64,000 bases of DNA from Enhydrobacter aerosaccus (GTDB lineage: Bacteria > Pseudomonadota > Alphaproteobacteria > Reyranellales > Reyranellaceae): assembly GCA_903832005.1 (NCBI GenBank), contig CAIKZO010000123.1:1-64000 (forward strand), given 5' to 3'. The notes beneath the pieces are model-generated. The model was not told where the DNA came from and searched no databases. It was given only the letters and a program-made list of their open reading frames with translations. This document shows, piece after piece, positions 52,769 through 63,910 of the stretch. Within the stretch, counting starts at the first letter, position 1. Every line of letters begins with the position of its first letter. A program made the position numbers and the translations under genes.

Positions 52769-53826
52769 CAACGGACCTTGACGCTCGGCACGACGCTCAT
52801 GCCCGGGCCCAGCGCGCAGTCGGTGGGAAGGTCGTCGAGCACGATCTTCACCGGAACGCGCTGCACCACCTTCACGTAATTGCCGGTGGCGTTCTCAGGC
52901 GGCAGCAGGCCGAAGGCCTGGCCCGCGCCACGCTGCACGGAATCGATGTGGCCGTTGATCTCGCGACCGGCGCAGCTGTCGACGGTAACGGTGACCGGCT
53001 CGCCGACATGCATGCGGGCAAGCTGGGTCTCCTTGAAGTTGGCGGTCACCCAGAGGTCGAGCGGTACGATCGCCATCAGCGATTGGCCGGGCGAGACGTA
53101 GTTGCCGGTGGCGACGCTGCGCTGGGCGATGTGGCCATCGACCGGCGAGACAATGCGCGTATAGCCGACGTTGAGCTGCGCCGCATCGACTGCGGCCTTG
53201 TAGACGTCGATCTGGGCGCGCGCGCTCACGATCTGCGCTTGTGCAGCGGCAAGCTGGGCTTTGGTGTTGCGCTCGTTGGCGACGGCCTGGTCGATCTGCT
53301 GCTGTGCGACGGCCTGCGGTGAGGCCTTCTGCAGCTGACGGTAACGCACGAGATCGCGCTCGGCATTCTCGGCCTGCGCCTCGGCGCCCTTCTCCGTGGC
53401 TTCATTCTGCAGGAGCTGCGTCTCGGCCTGCGCCTGCTGTGCCTTGGCCTGCACCAGCTTGGCGTCGAAGTCGGCGGCGTCGATGTCGAGCAGCGGGTCG
53501 CCTTTGTGGACCAGCTGGTTGTCGGTCACATGGACGAGCGTGACCCGCCCCGCGACCTGCGGCGACAGGCGCACGATGTGTGCATCGACGAAAGCGTCGT
53601 CGGTGTTCTCATACTTGCGGGCGTGCAGCCACCAAACGACGCCGACGCCAATCGCGCCCAGCGCCAGCACGGCCGCGCCGGCCTGGAAATACCGATTGCT
53701 GAAGAAGGTGCGCTTCTGCTTCTCGGAGTCGGGCGACTCCTTGGGCGCTTCGAGAGTCCGCTCGAGACGGCTCTCCCACTCGTCCTCATCGTAATTGCGC
53801 GGTATGCGCGCATCATCCGGCGCCAT
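52768..53826 (-). CDS. HlyD/EmrA-type membrane-fusion protein
   Basis: A 352-residue adaptor for the DHA2 exporter. It has a cytoplasmic head of about 45 residues (acidic, with DEDEWESRLERTLE), one membrane helix near residues 45-66, then the biotinyl-lipoyl and coiled-coil regions (VRLSPQVAGRVTLVHVTDNQLV, AAQAQIVSARAQIDVYKAAV) and the second lipoyl half DGHIAQRSVATGNYVSPGQS. The first gene of the minus-strand efflux operon; the start ATG is at 53826, with a 61-base gap to the M20 gene upstream. Confidence 0.92.
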   Translation of the reverse strand: MAPDDARIPRNYDEDEWESRLERTLEAPKESPDSEKQKRTFFSNRYFQAGAAVLALGAIGVGVVWWLHARKYENTDDAFVDAHIVRLSPQVAGRVTLVHVTDNQLVHKGDPLLDIDAADFDAKLVQAKAQQAQAETQLLQNEATEKGAEAQAENAERDLVRYRQLQKASPQAVAQQQIDQAVANERNTKAQLAAAQAQIVSARAQIDVYKAAVDAAQLNVGYTRIVSPVDGHIAQRSVATGNYVSPGQSLMAIVPLDLWVTANFKETQLARMHVGEPVTVTVDSCAGREINGHIDSVQRGAGQAFGLLPPENATGNYVKVVQRVPVKIVLDDLPTDCALGPGMSVVPSVKVR

Positions 53827-53887
53827 GGGAACACTTCCCCTCGGAAAACTCCGGGGGAAACGCCAAGCGACGGGGCTCGGTTCCGAC

Positions 53888-55147
53888 CTACCCGCGACGC
53901 AGGTAGTCTATCGCAAGATAGGCAAGGGACCGCACACCATACTTCAACGCAGGCTCATGCACGTGGAATTGCGGCGAATGGTTCGACGGTGCCGTGCGCG
54001 GGTCCTCGTCGGGCGGGGTGATGCCCAGGAAGTAAAACATGCCGGGGACGACCTTCGCGAGCAGCGAGAAATCCTCGGCGCCCATCACCGGCCGAGACTC
54101 GGTCACGCGGTCGGCGCCGACGCCGTCGCCCAGGCTGCGCGTGCCCCACTGCGTCAGCGCCGGATCGTTGTAGGTCACGGGCACGCCCTCGCCCGTCGAG
54201 AAGGTCGCGCTACCGCCCGCCAGCTCGGCGATCGTCTTCGCCGTCTTCTCGATGCGCTTCTTGATGTCGGCGCGGATGCCTTCGTCGTGCGAGCGCAAGG
54301 TGCCTTCCATCACGACGTCGTCCGGAATGATGTTGTTGCGCAAACCACCGTGAATGGTCGAGATCGACAGCACCGCCGGCGTCACCGTCGAATCGATCTG
54401 GCGCGTGATGATGGTCTGCAGCGCCAGGATGATCTGCGCCGAGGTCACCACCGGATCGACGCCGTACCACGGCATCGACGCGTGGGTCTGACGGCCCTTC
54501 ACGTCGATGCGGATCTTGTCGGCGCTGGCCATCAGGCCGCCCGGACGGAGCGCAATCACGCCCGACTTGATCGAGGACGTGACGTGCAGGCCGAGCACGG
54601 CCGTCGGCGCCGGGTTCTGCAGCGCGCCATCGTCGATCATCGCCTGGGCGCCGCTCTTGCGGCCCTCATGACCTTCCTCGTTCGGCTGGAACAGGAACTT
54701 CACCGTGCCCGGCAGCTCGGCCTTGTACTCGACCAGGATCTCGGCGACGCCCATCAGGATCGCGACATGGCAATCGTGGCCGCAGGCGTGCATGACGCCC
54801 GCCATCCCGCCCATCCACGGCGCCTTCACCTTGGAAGCGAACGGCAGGTCGACCTTCTCCTCGACCGGCAGCGCGTCCATGTCGGCGCGCAAGGCGACCA
54901 CGCCGCCCGGCTTGCCACCCTTCAGGAGGCCGACCACGCCGGTGTCGCCGACGCCGGTCTTCACTTCGATGCCGAGCTTTTTGAGGTGCTCGGCAACCAG
55001 TGCCGCCGTGCGCTTCTCGTTGTAGGAAAGCTCGGGGTTCTGGTGGATGTCGCGGCGCCAGGCGATGACCTTGTCCTCGAGGCGCAACGCCGCCGCCGAG
55101 ATCCATTCCGATATCTCATTGCTCGTCTGCGGCATCACCGTATCCAT
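53888..55147 (-). CDS. M20-family amidohydrolase (hippurate hydrolase-like)
   Basis: A 419-residue metal-dependent amidohydrolase of the M20D group, which cleaves N-acyl amino acids or similar amides. Metal-ligand motifs are MHACGHDCHVA, FQPNEEGHEG and MGAEDFSLL, and the lid domain contains GRQTHASMPWYGVDP. The ATG at 55147 has CAGGAG just upstream and gives the normal length; the much longer open frame upstream is not coding. There is no signal peptide. Auxin-conjugate and hippurate hydrolases belong here, but the true substrate is unknown. Confidence 0.92.
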   Translation of the reverse strand: MDTVMPQTSNEISEWISAAALRLEDKVIAWRRDIHQNPELSYNEKRTAALVAEHLKKLGIEVKTGVGDTGVVGLLKGGKPGGVVALRADMDALPVEEKVDLPFASKVKAPWMGGMAGVMHACGHDCHVAILMGVAEILVEYKAELPGTVKFLFQPNEEGHEGRKSGAQAMIDDGALQNPAPTAVLGLHVTSSIKSGVIALRPGGLMASADKIRIDVKGRQTHASMPWYGVDPVVTSAQIILALQTIITRQIDSTVTPAVLSISTIHGGLRNNIIPDDVVMEGTLRSHDEGIRADIKKRIEKTAKTIAELAGGSATFSTGEGVPVTYNDPALTQWGTRSLGDGVGADRVTESRPVMGAEDFSLLAKVVPGMFYFLGITPPDEDPRTAPSNHSPQFHVHEPALKYGVRSLAYLAIDYLRRG

Positions 55148-55306
55148 CGCATACTCCTGGGCACTAAATTTGAGCGAGGGTAGCACCTTGGCCGCTTTTT
55201 TACAGACCGCGCGAAGACTTCCTGTGGCATTTCTGTGATTGGCCGCTTTGTCACAATTAACGCTTGCCGCACTGCAACAATGCGCCAAAAATCTCACAGG
55301 ATCCGG

Positions 55307-55816
55307 ATGGCAATGAACAGAGTGCGCCCATGGACGCCGGTCTTCGGAATGAGCCTTTTGCTCGTGTCGGGATGCGACGTGGCCAGCAATGCGCGGAGCG
55401 ATTTCTCGCGGGTGACCAGCGCCATCGCCTCCACGGCGCAGGCGCCGCCGGCTGGCGCCTCGTCGCCGGCAAAAAGGACCACGACCACGGCACCGGTGAA
55501 AGTCGCGACCGTTCAGGAGCCGCCGAAGCCGGAGCCTCCTCCGCAGGAGCCGCCGCCCGTCAGTCTGGTGGGCAAGAGCGAGGCCGAGATCCGCACCTTG
55601 TTCGGGCCGCCGACCAGCGAAGAGGATCGTGCACCGGGCAAGACTTGGCACTACCAGGACGGCCAATGCGCGATGGACGTGCAGCTTTACCCCGACGTCC
55701 AGACACGCCAGTTCGGAACTCTTGCCTACGAAGTAAGGAGCAATGACAGCACCGATGAAGGAAAACGTCTCTGCGTGGCCCAACTCCATTCCCGCACCCA
55801 AGCCTCGGGAGGATGA
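55307..55816 (+). CDS. Proline-rich lipoprotein with SmpA/BamE-like domain
   Basis: A 169-residue lipoprotein with lipobox LVSGC (acylated Cys23), a Pro-rich linker (PPKPEPPPQEPPP) and a C-terminal domain. The pattern VGKSEAEIRTLFGPP and KTWHYQDGQCAMD resembles the SmpA/OmlA (BamE) fold, with a late Cys in RLCVAQLHSR. The ATG at 55307 is the start nearest the signal peptide. Its last 74 bases overlap the response-regulator gene in another frame. It may report envelope state to the adjacent two-component system, an inference from position only. Confidence 0.78.
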   Translation: MAMNRVRPWTPVFGMSLLLVSGCDVASNARSDFSRVTSAIASTAQAPPAGASSPAKRTTTTAPVKVATVQEPPKPEPPPQEPPPVSLVGKSEAEIRTLFGPPTSEEDRAPGKTWHYQDGQCAMDVQLYPDVQTRQFGTLAYEVRSNDSTDEGKRLCVAQLHSRTQASGG

Positions 55817-56558
55817 GCAGACGGCCGACCGGATCCGACTGATCTTCGTCGATGACGACGACGACTTCCGCGAGGCCGCGACCGGCGAGCTGACCGATCT
55901 CGGCTTCTCGGTCGAAGGCTTTGCCGATGGCGCGACGATGCTGGCCTCGGTCGCCAACGGCATCGACGCCGACGTGATCGTGCTCGACTGGAATATGCCG
56001 GCGCTCTCCGGCATCGACCTGCTGCCGCGCCTGCGCCGCCAGGGCATCCTGCTGCCCGTCGTGTTCCTGACGGGACGCTCCGCGCCGGTCTACGAGAACC
56101 TCGCCCTCGATCGCGGCGCCGTAGACTTCGTCGACAAGGCGCGCGGCGTGCCGATCCTGGCCAAGCGGCTGCGCCTGCTCCTCGATCCCGTGAAGCGACC
56201 CGCCGAGCTCGATGTCGAGGAAACGCAGCAGTGCGGGCGGTTGATGCTGAAGCCTCGGATCGGCCGCGCCTTCTGGGACAATGTCGACCTCAACCTGACG
56301 CTCACCGAATTCAACATCGTGCGGCTGCTGGCCTCGAGCGTCGGCGACCACGTGACCTATCGCGCGGTCTACGACTGCATGCACCACGTCGGATTCATCG
56401 CGGGGAGCGGCGAAAATGGCTATCGAACGAACGTCCGCTCGTCGATCAAGCGAATCCGAAACAAGTTCCGGGACGTCGATCCCGAATTCGCCGAAATCGA
56501 AAACTACCCCTCCTTCGGCTACCGATGGGGCGTATCCGTGGCAGGACCGTCGCCGTAA
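55743..56558 (+). CDS. Response regulator, OmpR/ChvI-like
   Basis: A 271-residue regulator. The receiver domain has the acidic cluster FVDDDDDF (residues 36-42), phospho-Asp82 in VLDWNMP, Thr110 and Lys132. A winged-helix DNA-binding domain follows, with LTLTEFNIVRLLAS and a C-terminal YRTNVRSSIKRIRNKF recognition region, as in OmpR-type proteins. AAGGAG precedes the ATG at 55743, inside the lipoprotein gene. The gene's last 143 bases overlap the histidine-kinase gene. Confidence 0.92.
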   Translation: MTAPMKENVSAWPNSIPAPKPREDEQTADRIRLIFVDDDDDFREAATGELTDLGFSVEGFADGATMLASVANGIDADVIVLDWNMPALSGIDLLPRLRRQGILLPVVFLTGRSAPVYENLALDRGAVDFVDKARGVPILAKRLRLLLDPVKRPAELDVEETQQCGRLMLKPRIGRAFWDNVDLNLTLTEFNIVRLLASSVGDHVTYRAVYDCMHHVGFIAGSGENGYRTNVRSSIKRIRNKFRDVDPEFAEIENYPSFGYRWGVSVAGPSP

Positions 56559-58056
56559 CGGACTGTGGCTGGCGCGCCGGATCGGCGCGTCGCTCACGGT
56601 CAAGCTGGTCGGCCTGGTCGGAATCTTCGTCGCCCTGCCGATCGTGCTGTACGGCCAGTTCGAGAATGCCGATCGCCAGATGCGTGACCTGGTGACCCGC
56701 GCCATCCAGGACCGCAGCAAGCTCATCTCGCACGCCCTGGCGCCGGTCCTCGAGAAGGCGCAGCCCTCCGCCAGCGCCGGCCTCAACGAGCAGCTCGCCA
56801 AATTCACCAGCGACGGCACGGTGCTGCGGCTGATGCTGCAGCCGGTCGACGGCGGCAATTTCTACTTCATGGCCTCGGCGCCCACGATCCGCGCCGACGA
56901 CGTGGCGCCCGAGCTCGACGAGTTGGCGAGCCGCGGCATCCTGAAGAAGCTGTCGGATGCCTGCATGGGCGACGCCTCCGACGAGCTGCGCTACCGCCAG
57001 CGCGACGGCAGCGTCGAGCTCCTGACCTCGATCATCCCGATCAAGACCGAGCGCGGTTGCTGGGTGCTGACCTCGACCCACACGACGTCGGAATTCCTCA
57101 ACACCTCGATCGGCCGGCCCTACTGGGAGACGCGCGCGGTGCGCGTGGCGGCGGCAATCTACCTCGGGCTGGCGCTGCTTGCGGTGCTGGCGGCGTTCAG
57201 TATCTGGATCAGCCTGCGCCGCTTCCGCGACGTGGCGGGCGAGATCGCGGAGGGAAGGATCGGCGACTACGCCTTCTCACAGCGCAACGTCGTGCCCGAA
57301 CTGTCGAGCGTCGCGCACAGTTTCGACAAGCTGGTGCTCGACCTCAAGCGCTTGTCGCACCAGATCCGCCAGTCGGCGGAGGACAACGCGCATTCCTTCA
57401 AGACGCCGCTCGCCGCCATCCAGTCGGCGCTGTCGCCGGTGCGGCGCGCGGTGTCGCTCGAAGACCAGCGCTCGCGGCGCGCGCTCGAGATCATCGACTC
57501 CTCGCTCGCCCGCCTGCTCACCCTCGTCACCAACGCCCAGCGATTGGACAGCAGCGCCGCCGACCTGGTCGAAGCGCCGCGCGTCCTGGTGAACTTCACC
57601 GAGATCGTGGGCGAGGCGGTGCTCAATTTCCGCGAGCTCATGGCGAGCTGCGACATCCGGTTGGTTCGCCACATCGAAGAGGCGGTGATGGTCCGCGCCG
57701 GCCGTGCGGTGCTCGAGACCGCGCTCCAGAACATTCTCGAAAATGCCATCAGCCTGTCGCCACGCGGCAGTTCGATCACGCTCACGCTCGCCCGGAACGT
57801 CCACAGCGTCGAACTCAGGATCGACGACGAAGGCCCCGGCATCGAACCCGAGATGATCGATCGCGCCTTCGAGCGCTACTTCTCCTCGCGCCCTGCTCTT
57901 CACGCCAACGACGAGACCTCGCCCGCCGGACATTCCGGGCTGGGGCTCTGGATCGTCCGCCGGAACATCGAACTGTTGGGCGGCAAGGTGAGCGCCGCGA
58001 ACCGTGCCGGCGGCGGCCTGTCGATCTCTATCGTCCTGCCGCGCAACGGCGACTGA
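56416..58056 (+). CDS. Sensor histidine kinase
   Basis: A 546-residue membrane kinase. Helices at about 57-80 and 244-265 flank a periplasmic sensor domain; a HAMP-like region follows. The phosphorylated His326 lies in EDNAHSFKTPLAAI, the N box is NILENAISLSP, and the G boxes are DDEGPGIEPE and GHSGLGLWIV. ATG 56416 is the only ATG, GTG or TTG in frame before the first helix and has GGGGAG eight bases upstream, so the 143-base overlap with the regulator gene is probably real. The first 48 residues are Ser/Pro/Lys-rich and likely disordered. Confidence 0.88.
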   Translation: MAIERTSARRSSESETSSGTSIPNSPKSKTTPPSATDGAYPWQDRRRNGLWLARRIGASLTVKLVGLVGIFVALPIVLYGQFENADRQMRDLVTRAIQDRSKLISHALAPVLEKAQPSASAGLNEQLAKFTSDGTVLRLMLQPVDGGNFYFMASAPTIRADDVAPELDELASRGILKKLSDACMGDASDELRYRQRDGSVELLTSIIPIKTERGCWVLTSTHTTSEFLNTSIGRPYWETRAVRVAAAIYLGLALLAVLAAFSIWISLRRFRDVAGEIAEGRIGDYAFSQRNVVPELSSVAHSFDKLVLDLKRLSHQIRQSAEDNAHSFKTPLAAIQSALSPVRRAVSLEDQRSRRALEIIDSSLARLLTLVTNAQRLDSSAADLVEAPRVLVNFTEIVGEAVLNFRELMASCDIRLVRHIEEAVMVRAGRAVLETALQNILENAISLSPRGSSITLTLARNVHSVELRIDDEGPGIEPEMIDRAFERYFSSRPALHANDETSPAGHSGLGLWIVRRNIELLGGKVSAANRAGGGLSISIVLPRNGD

Positions 58057-58114
58057 CGCCAGCGACTGACCATCGAGTGACCTTTCGCTGGCGCCGGGAT
58101 AAGGTCCGGCCAGC

Positions 58115-59319
58115 ATGAGAGCAGACCATCTTTGGCACCATTGTCGCCTCGCGACCCTGGCGCCCCACCGGCCCGGACTGGGCCTCGTCGAGGACGCCAT
58201 CGTCGCCGAAAGCGGCGGCAAGATCGTCTATGCCGGCCCCGCCGCGGACGCGCCCGCCGGGCTCGACGCCAAGGAGCGGATCGATTGCGCCGGCCGCTGG
58301 ATCACGCCCGGCCTCGTCGATTGCCATACGCATCTCGTCTACGGCGGCGATCGCGCCGAGGAATTCGAACTGAGGCTCGCCGGCGCCAGCTACGAGGAGC
58401 TGTCGCGCCGCGGCGGCGGCATTGCCTCCACGGTGAAGGCGACACGCACCGCCACCGAGGACCAGTTGGTGGCCAGCGCGCTACCGCGCCTCGACGCGCT
58501 GATCGCCGAGGGCGTCACCGCGATCGAGATCAAGTCGGGCTACGGCCTCGACCTCGCGACCGAGAGCCGCCAGTTGCGCGCCGCGCGCCGCCTCGCCCGC
58601 GAGCGCAGGATCGACGTGCACACCAGCTTCCTCGGCGCCCACGCCATGCCGCCGGAAGCCAAGGGCGACACCTCGGCCTACATCGACACGGTCTGCGCCA
58701 TGATGCCCGCGATCGCGGCCGAAGGCTTGGCCGACTCGGTCGACGCCTTCTGCGACAACATCGGCTTCACGCATGAAGAGACGACGCGCGTTTTCGAGGC
58801 GGCGAAGAAACTGAAACTGCCGATACGGCTGCACGCCGACCAGCTCGCCAACCTGCACGGCGCGGCATTGGCGGCCAAGTACGGCGCGCTCTCCGCCGAC
58901 CATCTCGAACGCACCGACGAAGCGGGCATCGTCGCCATGAAGGCCGCCGGCACCGTGGCCGTCATCCTGCCCGGCGCCTATTACTTCATCCGCGAGACGC
59001 AGCTGCCGCCGATCGACGCGATGCGTCACCACGGCGTGCCGATCGCGATCTCGACCGACTGCAACCCGGGCTCCTCGCCGCTCACCTCGCTGCTGCTCAC
59101 CATGAACATGGGCGCGACGTTGTTCCGCCTCACCGTCGACGAATGCATTGCCGGCACCACCCGCGAGGCCGCCAAGGCGCTTGGCCTGTGGAACCGCAAG
59201 GGCAGCCTCGAAGCGGGCAAGGACTGCGACCTCGCGATCTGGAACATCGAGCGGCCGGCCGAACTGGTCTACCGCATCGGCTTCAATCCTCTTCACCAAA
59301 GAGTCTTTCAGGGTAACGC

Positions 59320-59323
<4 letters not shown>
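58115..59323 (+). CDS. hutI: Imidazolonepropionase
   Basis: A 402-residue metal-dependent hydrolase of histidine breakdown, opening 4-imidazolone-5-propionate to N-formimino-glutamate. The amidohydrolase metal motif is [11 protein letters not shown] (His71, His73). Other family landmarks are [17 protein letters not shown], the [13 protein letters not shown] segment, [10 protein letters not shown] and the [11 protein letters not shown] segment. It overlaps hutU by four bases (ATGA), fixing the order hutI-hutU. The kinase gene ends 58 bases upstream. Confidence 0.95.
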
Positions 59324-60980
<1,657 letters not shown>

Positions 60981-60984
<4 letters not shown>

Positions 60985-61850
60985 GCGGCAGGCTTCTCCG
61001 TCGTTCGGCGCTCGATCTCGATGAGCTTGTCCATGTCGACCGACGCCTGCTGCTCTTTCTGCAAGCGGGTCCAATCCTCTTGCGGGCGGGACCGGATCGC
61101 GAAGCCGTCGGCCAGCTCGGCATAGACCTTCTTCATCGCCTCGTAGGCCGCAAGCGCGGGCGTCGACGGATCGATCAGCAGCCGGAAGCCGTAGCCGTGC
61201 AGCTCGTCGAGGCTCATGCTGATCGATGTGATGCCGCCCGGCTTCAGGATCGTGACCAGCGGCTGCGGCAGCCGCTCGCCGATGAAGCGCACGGCCTCGG
61301 GCGTGTAGGGCAACAGCAACAACGAGTCCGCACCCGCCTTGTGATAGGCCTCGCAGCGGCGCACGGCATCCTCGATGCCGACCGATCGCGTGGCGATGGT
61401 GCGCGCGATGATGTGCAGGTCGGGATTTCGCCTGGCCCGCACGGCCTCCTTGATCTTGTCGACCATCACTTCCATCGGGACCATGTGGTCGATGCCGATG
61501 TGATGATGCGCGCGCTTCGGCAGGATCTGGTCCTCGATCTCGATCGCGGCAAAACCTGCAGCCTCAGCCATGCCCATGGTGCGATGCATGTGCATCGCGT
61601 CGCCCCATCCGGCAGCCGCATCGAAGATCAGCGGCAGCTCGCACACCGTACGGACTTCGAGCGCTGCCTGCGCCATCTCGGTCAACGTCAGGTTCGCCTC
61701 GAGATAGACGCGCTGGTAGCCGATCGCTCCACCGCCGAGATAGAGCGCCTTGAAGCCCGCTTTCTCCGCCATCTTCGCCATCATCGGATCGAGCACCAGC
61801 GGCGCGCAGACCGGCGTCGGACCCTGCATCATCTTGGTGAGGCTGTTCAT
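60981..61850 (-). CDS. Isocitrate lyase/PEP mutase-family enzyme
   Basis: A 289-residue TIM-barrel enzyme of the ICL/PEP-mutase superfamily. The metal-binding [16 protein letters not shown] segment and [27 protein letters not shown] are typical. The position that carries the catalytic Cys in lyases (KRCGH) reads PKRAHHHIG, so lyase activity of the isocitrate or methylisocitrate type is unlikely. An oxaloacetate decarboxylase or a related C-C or C-P reaction is possible. It is divergent from the third Bug gene, 75 bases away. Confidence 0.87.
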
Positions 61851-61863
61851 GGCGTTTCCTCTT

Positions 61864-61911
61864 GCGTGTCGTTCGGTGCAGTCTGCATACAAGAAAACAA
61901 GACACGCGTGT
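61864..61911. promoter_or_regulatory. Operator-like repeats between divergent PEP-mutase and Bug genes
   Basis: Arms GCGTGTC (61864-61870) and GACACGC (61901-61907) form a widely spaced inverted repeat. The right arm is part of a perfect ten-base palindrome ACACGCGTGT (61902-61911). The 75-base gap separates divergent starts at 61850 and 61926, so one regulator may control both. Confidence 0.4.
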
Positions 61912-61925
61912 ACGGGAGGAAGTCG

Positions 61926-62894
61926 ATGAAACGACGCACGATGATGACGGCCCTTGCAGGTGCGAGTCTGTTCTCTTCCTCCGTTCGCGCAGCGGACTAT
62001 CCGACCAAGCCGATCCGCTTCGTCGTGCCCTTCACGCCGGGCGGCTCGACCGACACGTCGGCGCGCATCATCGCCGAGCGGCTGAGCCATATCTTCAATC
62101 AACAGGTCATCGTCGATAACAAGGCGGGCGGGCGCACCATCATCGGCACCGAAGCCGTCGCCAAGTCCGCACCCGACGGCCACACGGTGCTCTATGCACC
62201 CGCGACCTTCTCGACCAACCTCGCCTTCGAGGACAAGCTGCCCTACGACACCGAGAAGGACTTCGCCGCCGTCGTCCACACCGTCGACATGCCGATGCTG
62301 CTGACCTGCAGCATGGATGCGCCGTTCAAGACGATGGCCGAGCTGCTCGCCTACGCCAAGACGGTGACCAAGCCGATCGCCTACGCCTCCGTCGGCACGG
62401 GCAGCTCCGTGCATCTGTGGGGCGAGCAGATTCGGCTGCGCACCGGCATGCCGCTCGAGCACGTCGCCTACAAGGGAAGCTCCGACGCCATTCGCGACGT
62501 GATGGGCGGAAGTGTGCCGCTGTTTGCCGACGTCGTCGTGCCGGGCGCTTCCGCCGTCAGCGCGGGCAACCTGCGCGGCCTCGCCATCGGCACCACCGAG
62601 CGCTTCCACCTCCTGCCCAACGTGCCGACGATGGCCGAAGCAGGCCTGCCCGGGCTGGAGGCCATGACGCCGTTCGGTCTCGTCGTGCCGCGCGCCACGC
62701 CGGTGGCGGCGATCGCCAGGCTGAACGCCGCGGTCAACGAAGTCTTCAAGGATGAGGCCCTGCGCCAGAAGCTGCTCGATCTCGGGTTCCTGCCGATCGG
62801 CGGCACGCCCGCCGCCTATCAGACCTTCCTCGACGCCGAGGTCGTGCGCTGGCGCAAGGTCATCAAAGACGGCAACATCCCGAGCCCGGCCTAG
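61926..62894 (+). CDS. Bug-family (TctC) solute-binding protein 3
   Basis: A 322-residue periplasmic binding protein, similar in length and pattern to the Bug protein at 13471-14439. Both share a start MKRR and the signature GGSTDTSxRIIAE, followed by YKGSSDAIRDVMGGSVPLF here. The signal peptide ends near VRAAD. ATG 61926 gives this signal peptide at once. It is divergent from the PEP-mutase-family gene and convergent with the ornithine-cyclodeaminase-family gene (CTAG overlap). The ligand is unknown, and no TctAB genes are nearby. Confidence 0.92.
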   Translation: MKRRTMMTALAGASLFSSSVRAADYPTKPIRFVVPFTPGGSTDTSARIIAERLSHIFNQQVIVDNKAGGRTIIGTEAVAKSAPDGHTVLYAPATFSTNLAFEDKLPYDTEKDFAAVVHTVDMPMLLTCSMDAPFKTMAELLAYAKTVTKPIAYASVGTGSSVHLWGEQIRLRTGMPLEHVAYKGSSDAIRDVMGGSVPLFADVVVPGASAVSAGNLRGLAIGTTERFHLLPNVPTMAEAGLPGLEAMTPFGLVVPRATPVAAIARLNAAVNEVFKDEALRQKLLDLGFLPIGGTPAAYQTFLDAEVVRWRKVIKDGNIPSPA

Positions 62895-63892
62895 AAGAAG
62901 CGCAACCTCTGGCCGAGGCCGAGACGCTCGGCCTTGGCGAGCATCGCGTGGCCGAGCGCGATGTCGGACAGCGACAGGCCGCGGTGCCAGAACAGGATCG
63001 TCTCGTTGTCGTTCTCGCGGCCTTTCTTCAGGCCAGCCACGATCTGGCCCATCTCGGCATGGAGCGTCCGCTCCGAGAGTTTGCCCGCGTTCACATGCGC
63101 TCGGAGGCTGCCGAACGGGCCGCCCTTGCACTGACCCCAGTCGTCGACGACGAGCTTCTGCATGATGTCGGTCAAGGACAGCTCGATGGCACTCATCGTG
63201 CCGTAGGGCACGACGAACGCCGAAGGCTTGATCCACTCCGTCTTGAGCATCGGCGTGGGCTCGTTGAGGCGCGAGGCCTCGACCACGATGTCGGCGCCCT
63301 CGACACAGGAACGCCAATCCTCGGTGACGATGATCTTCTTGCCGAGATCCTTCTCGAGCCTGGCGGCGAAGGCGTTGCGGCTCTCGGGTCGACGCGAGTG
63401 GACACGAATCTCGTCAAAGTCGAAGAGGTGGTTCAGGAGCCGCACGTTCCAGTAGGACGAGCCGCGTGCACCGATGTGTCCCAGGATCTTCGAATTCTTG
63501 CGCGCGAGATACTTTGCCCCGACGGCGGTCATGGCGCCCGTTCGCATGTCGGTGATGCCGCCCGCCTCGACAAACGCCTTGGGCATGCCGTTGTGCGGAT
63601 TGAACAGCACCAGCACGCCGAACTCCGACGGGTAGCCGAGTTTGTAATTGTCGACGAAGTCGCCCACGACCTTGACGCCCGCCGAGTCGATCGGGCCACC
63701 GATCGCGCCGCGCAACACGTTGAAGTGGCCGTTCGCCACGCCGGGCTGGATATGCATGCGCGGCTCGATCACCGTCTCGCCCCGGCCCTGGGCGGCCAGG
63801 CTGGTCTCGATCGCCCCCAGGATCTCGTCGTCGGTGATTTGGAGGGCCTCGATGTCGAGGCGGTTCAGATAGGAGATGTAGATCGCGGTCAT
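62891..63892 (-). CDS. Ornithine cyclodeaminase/mu-crystallin-family protein
   Basis: A 333-residue NAD(P)-binding protein of the OCD/mu-crystallin family, which includes ornithine cyclodeaminases, ketimine reductases and opine-type dehydrogenases. The conserved segment GGITDMRTGAMTAVGAKYLAR leads into a nucleotide-binding loop LGHIGARGSSYWN, which departs from the usual GxGxxA pattern. The Lys and Asp positions for ornithine binding cannot be assigned with confidence, so the substrate is uncertain. The ATG at 63892 is 18 bases from the divergent ABC ATPase gene. Confidence 0.85.
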   Translation of the reverse strand: MTAIYISYLNRLDIEALQITDDEILGAIETSLAAQGRGETVIEPRMHIQPGVANGHFNVLRGAIGGPIDSAGVKVVGDFVDNYKLGYPSEFGVLVLFNPHNGMPKAFVEAGGITDMRTGAMTAVGAKYLARKNSKILGHIGARGSSYWNVRLLNHLFDFDEIRVHSRRPESRNAFAARLEKDLGKKIIVTEDWRSCVEGADIVVEASRLNEPTPMLKTEWIKPSAFVVPYGTMSAIELSLTDIMQKLVVDDWGQCKGGPFGSLRAHVNAGKLSERTLHAEMGQIVAGLKKGRENDNETILFWHRGLSLSDIALGHAMLAKAERLGLGQRLRFF

Positions 63893-63910
63893 GTGTCCTT
63901 ATACTGCGGT

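Noticed and set aside
55234..55255. A possible CRP/FNR site, TGTGA and TCACA
   Set aside because: The half-sites are 12 bases apart rather than the six expected for CRP-type dimers.
53888..56047. A 719-codon frame extending the M20 amidohydrolase upstream
   Set aside because: The ATG at 55147 with CAGGAG gives the usual family length. The extension is antisense to the lipoprotein and regulator genes.
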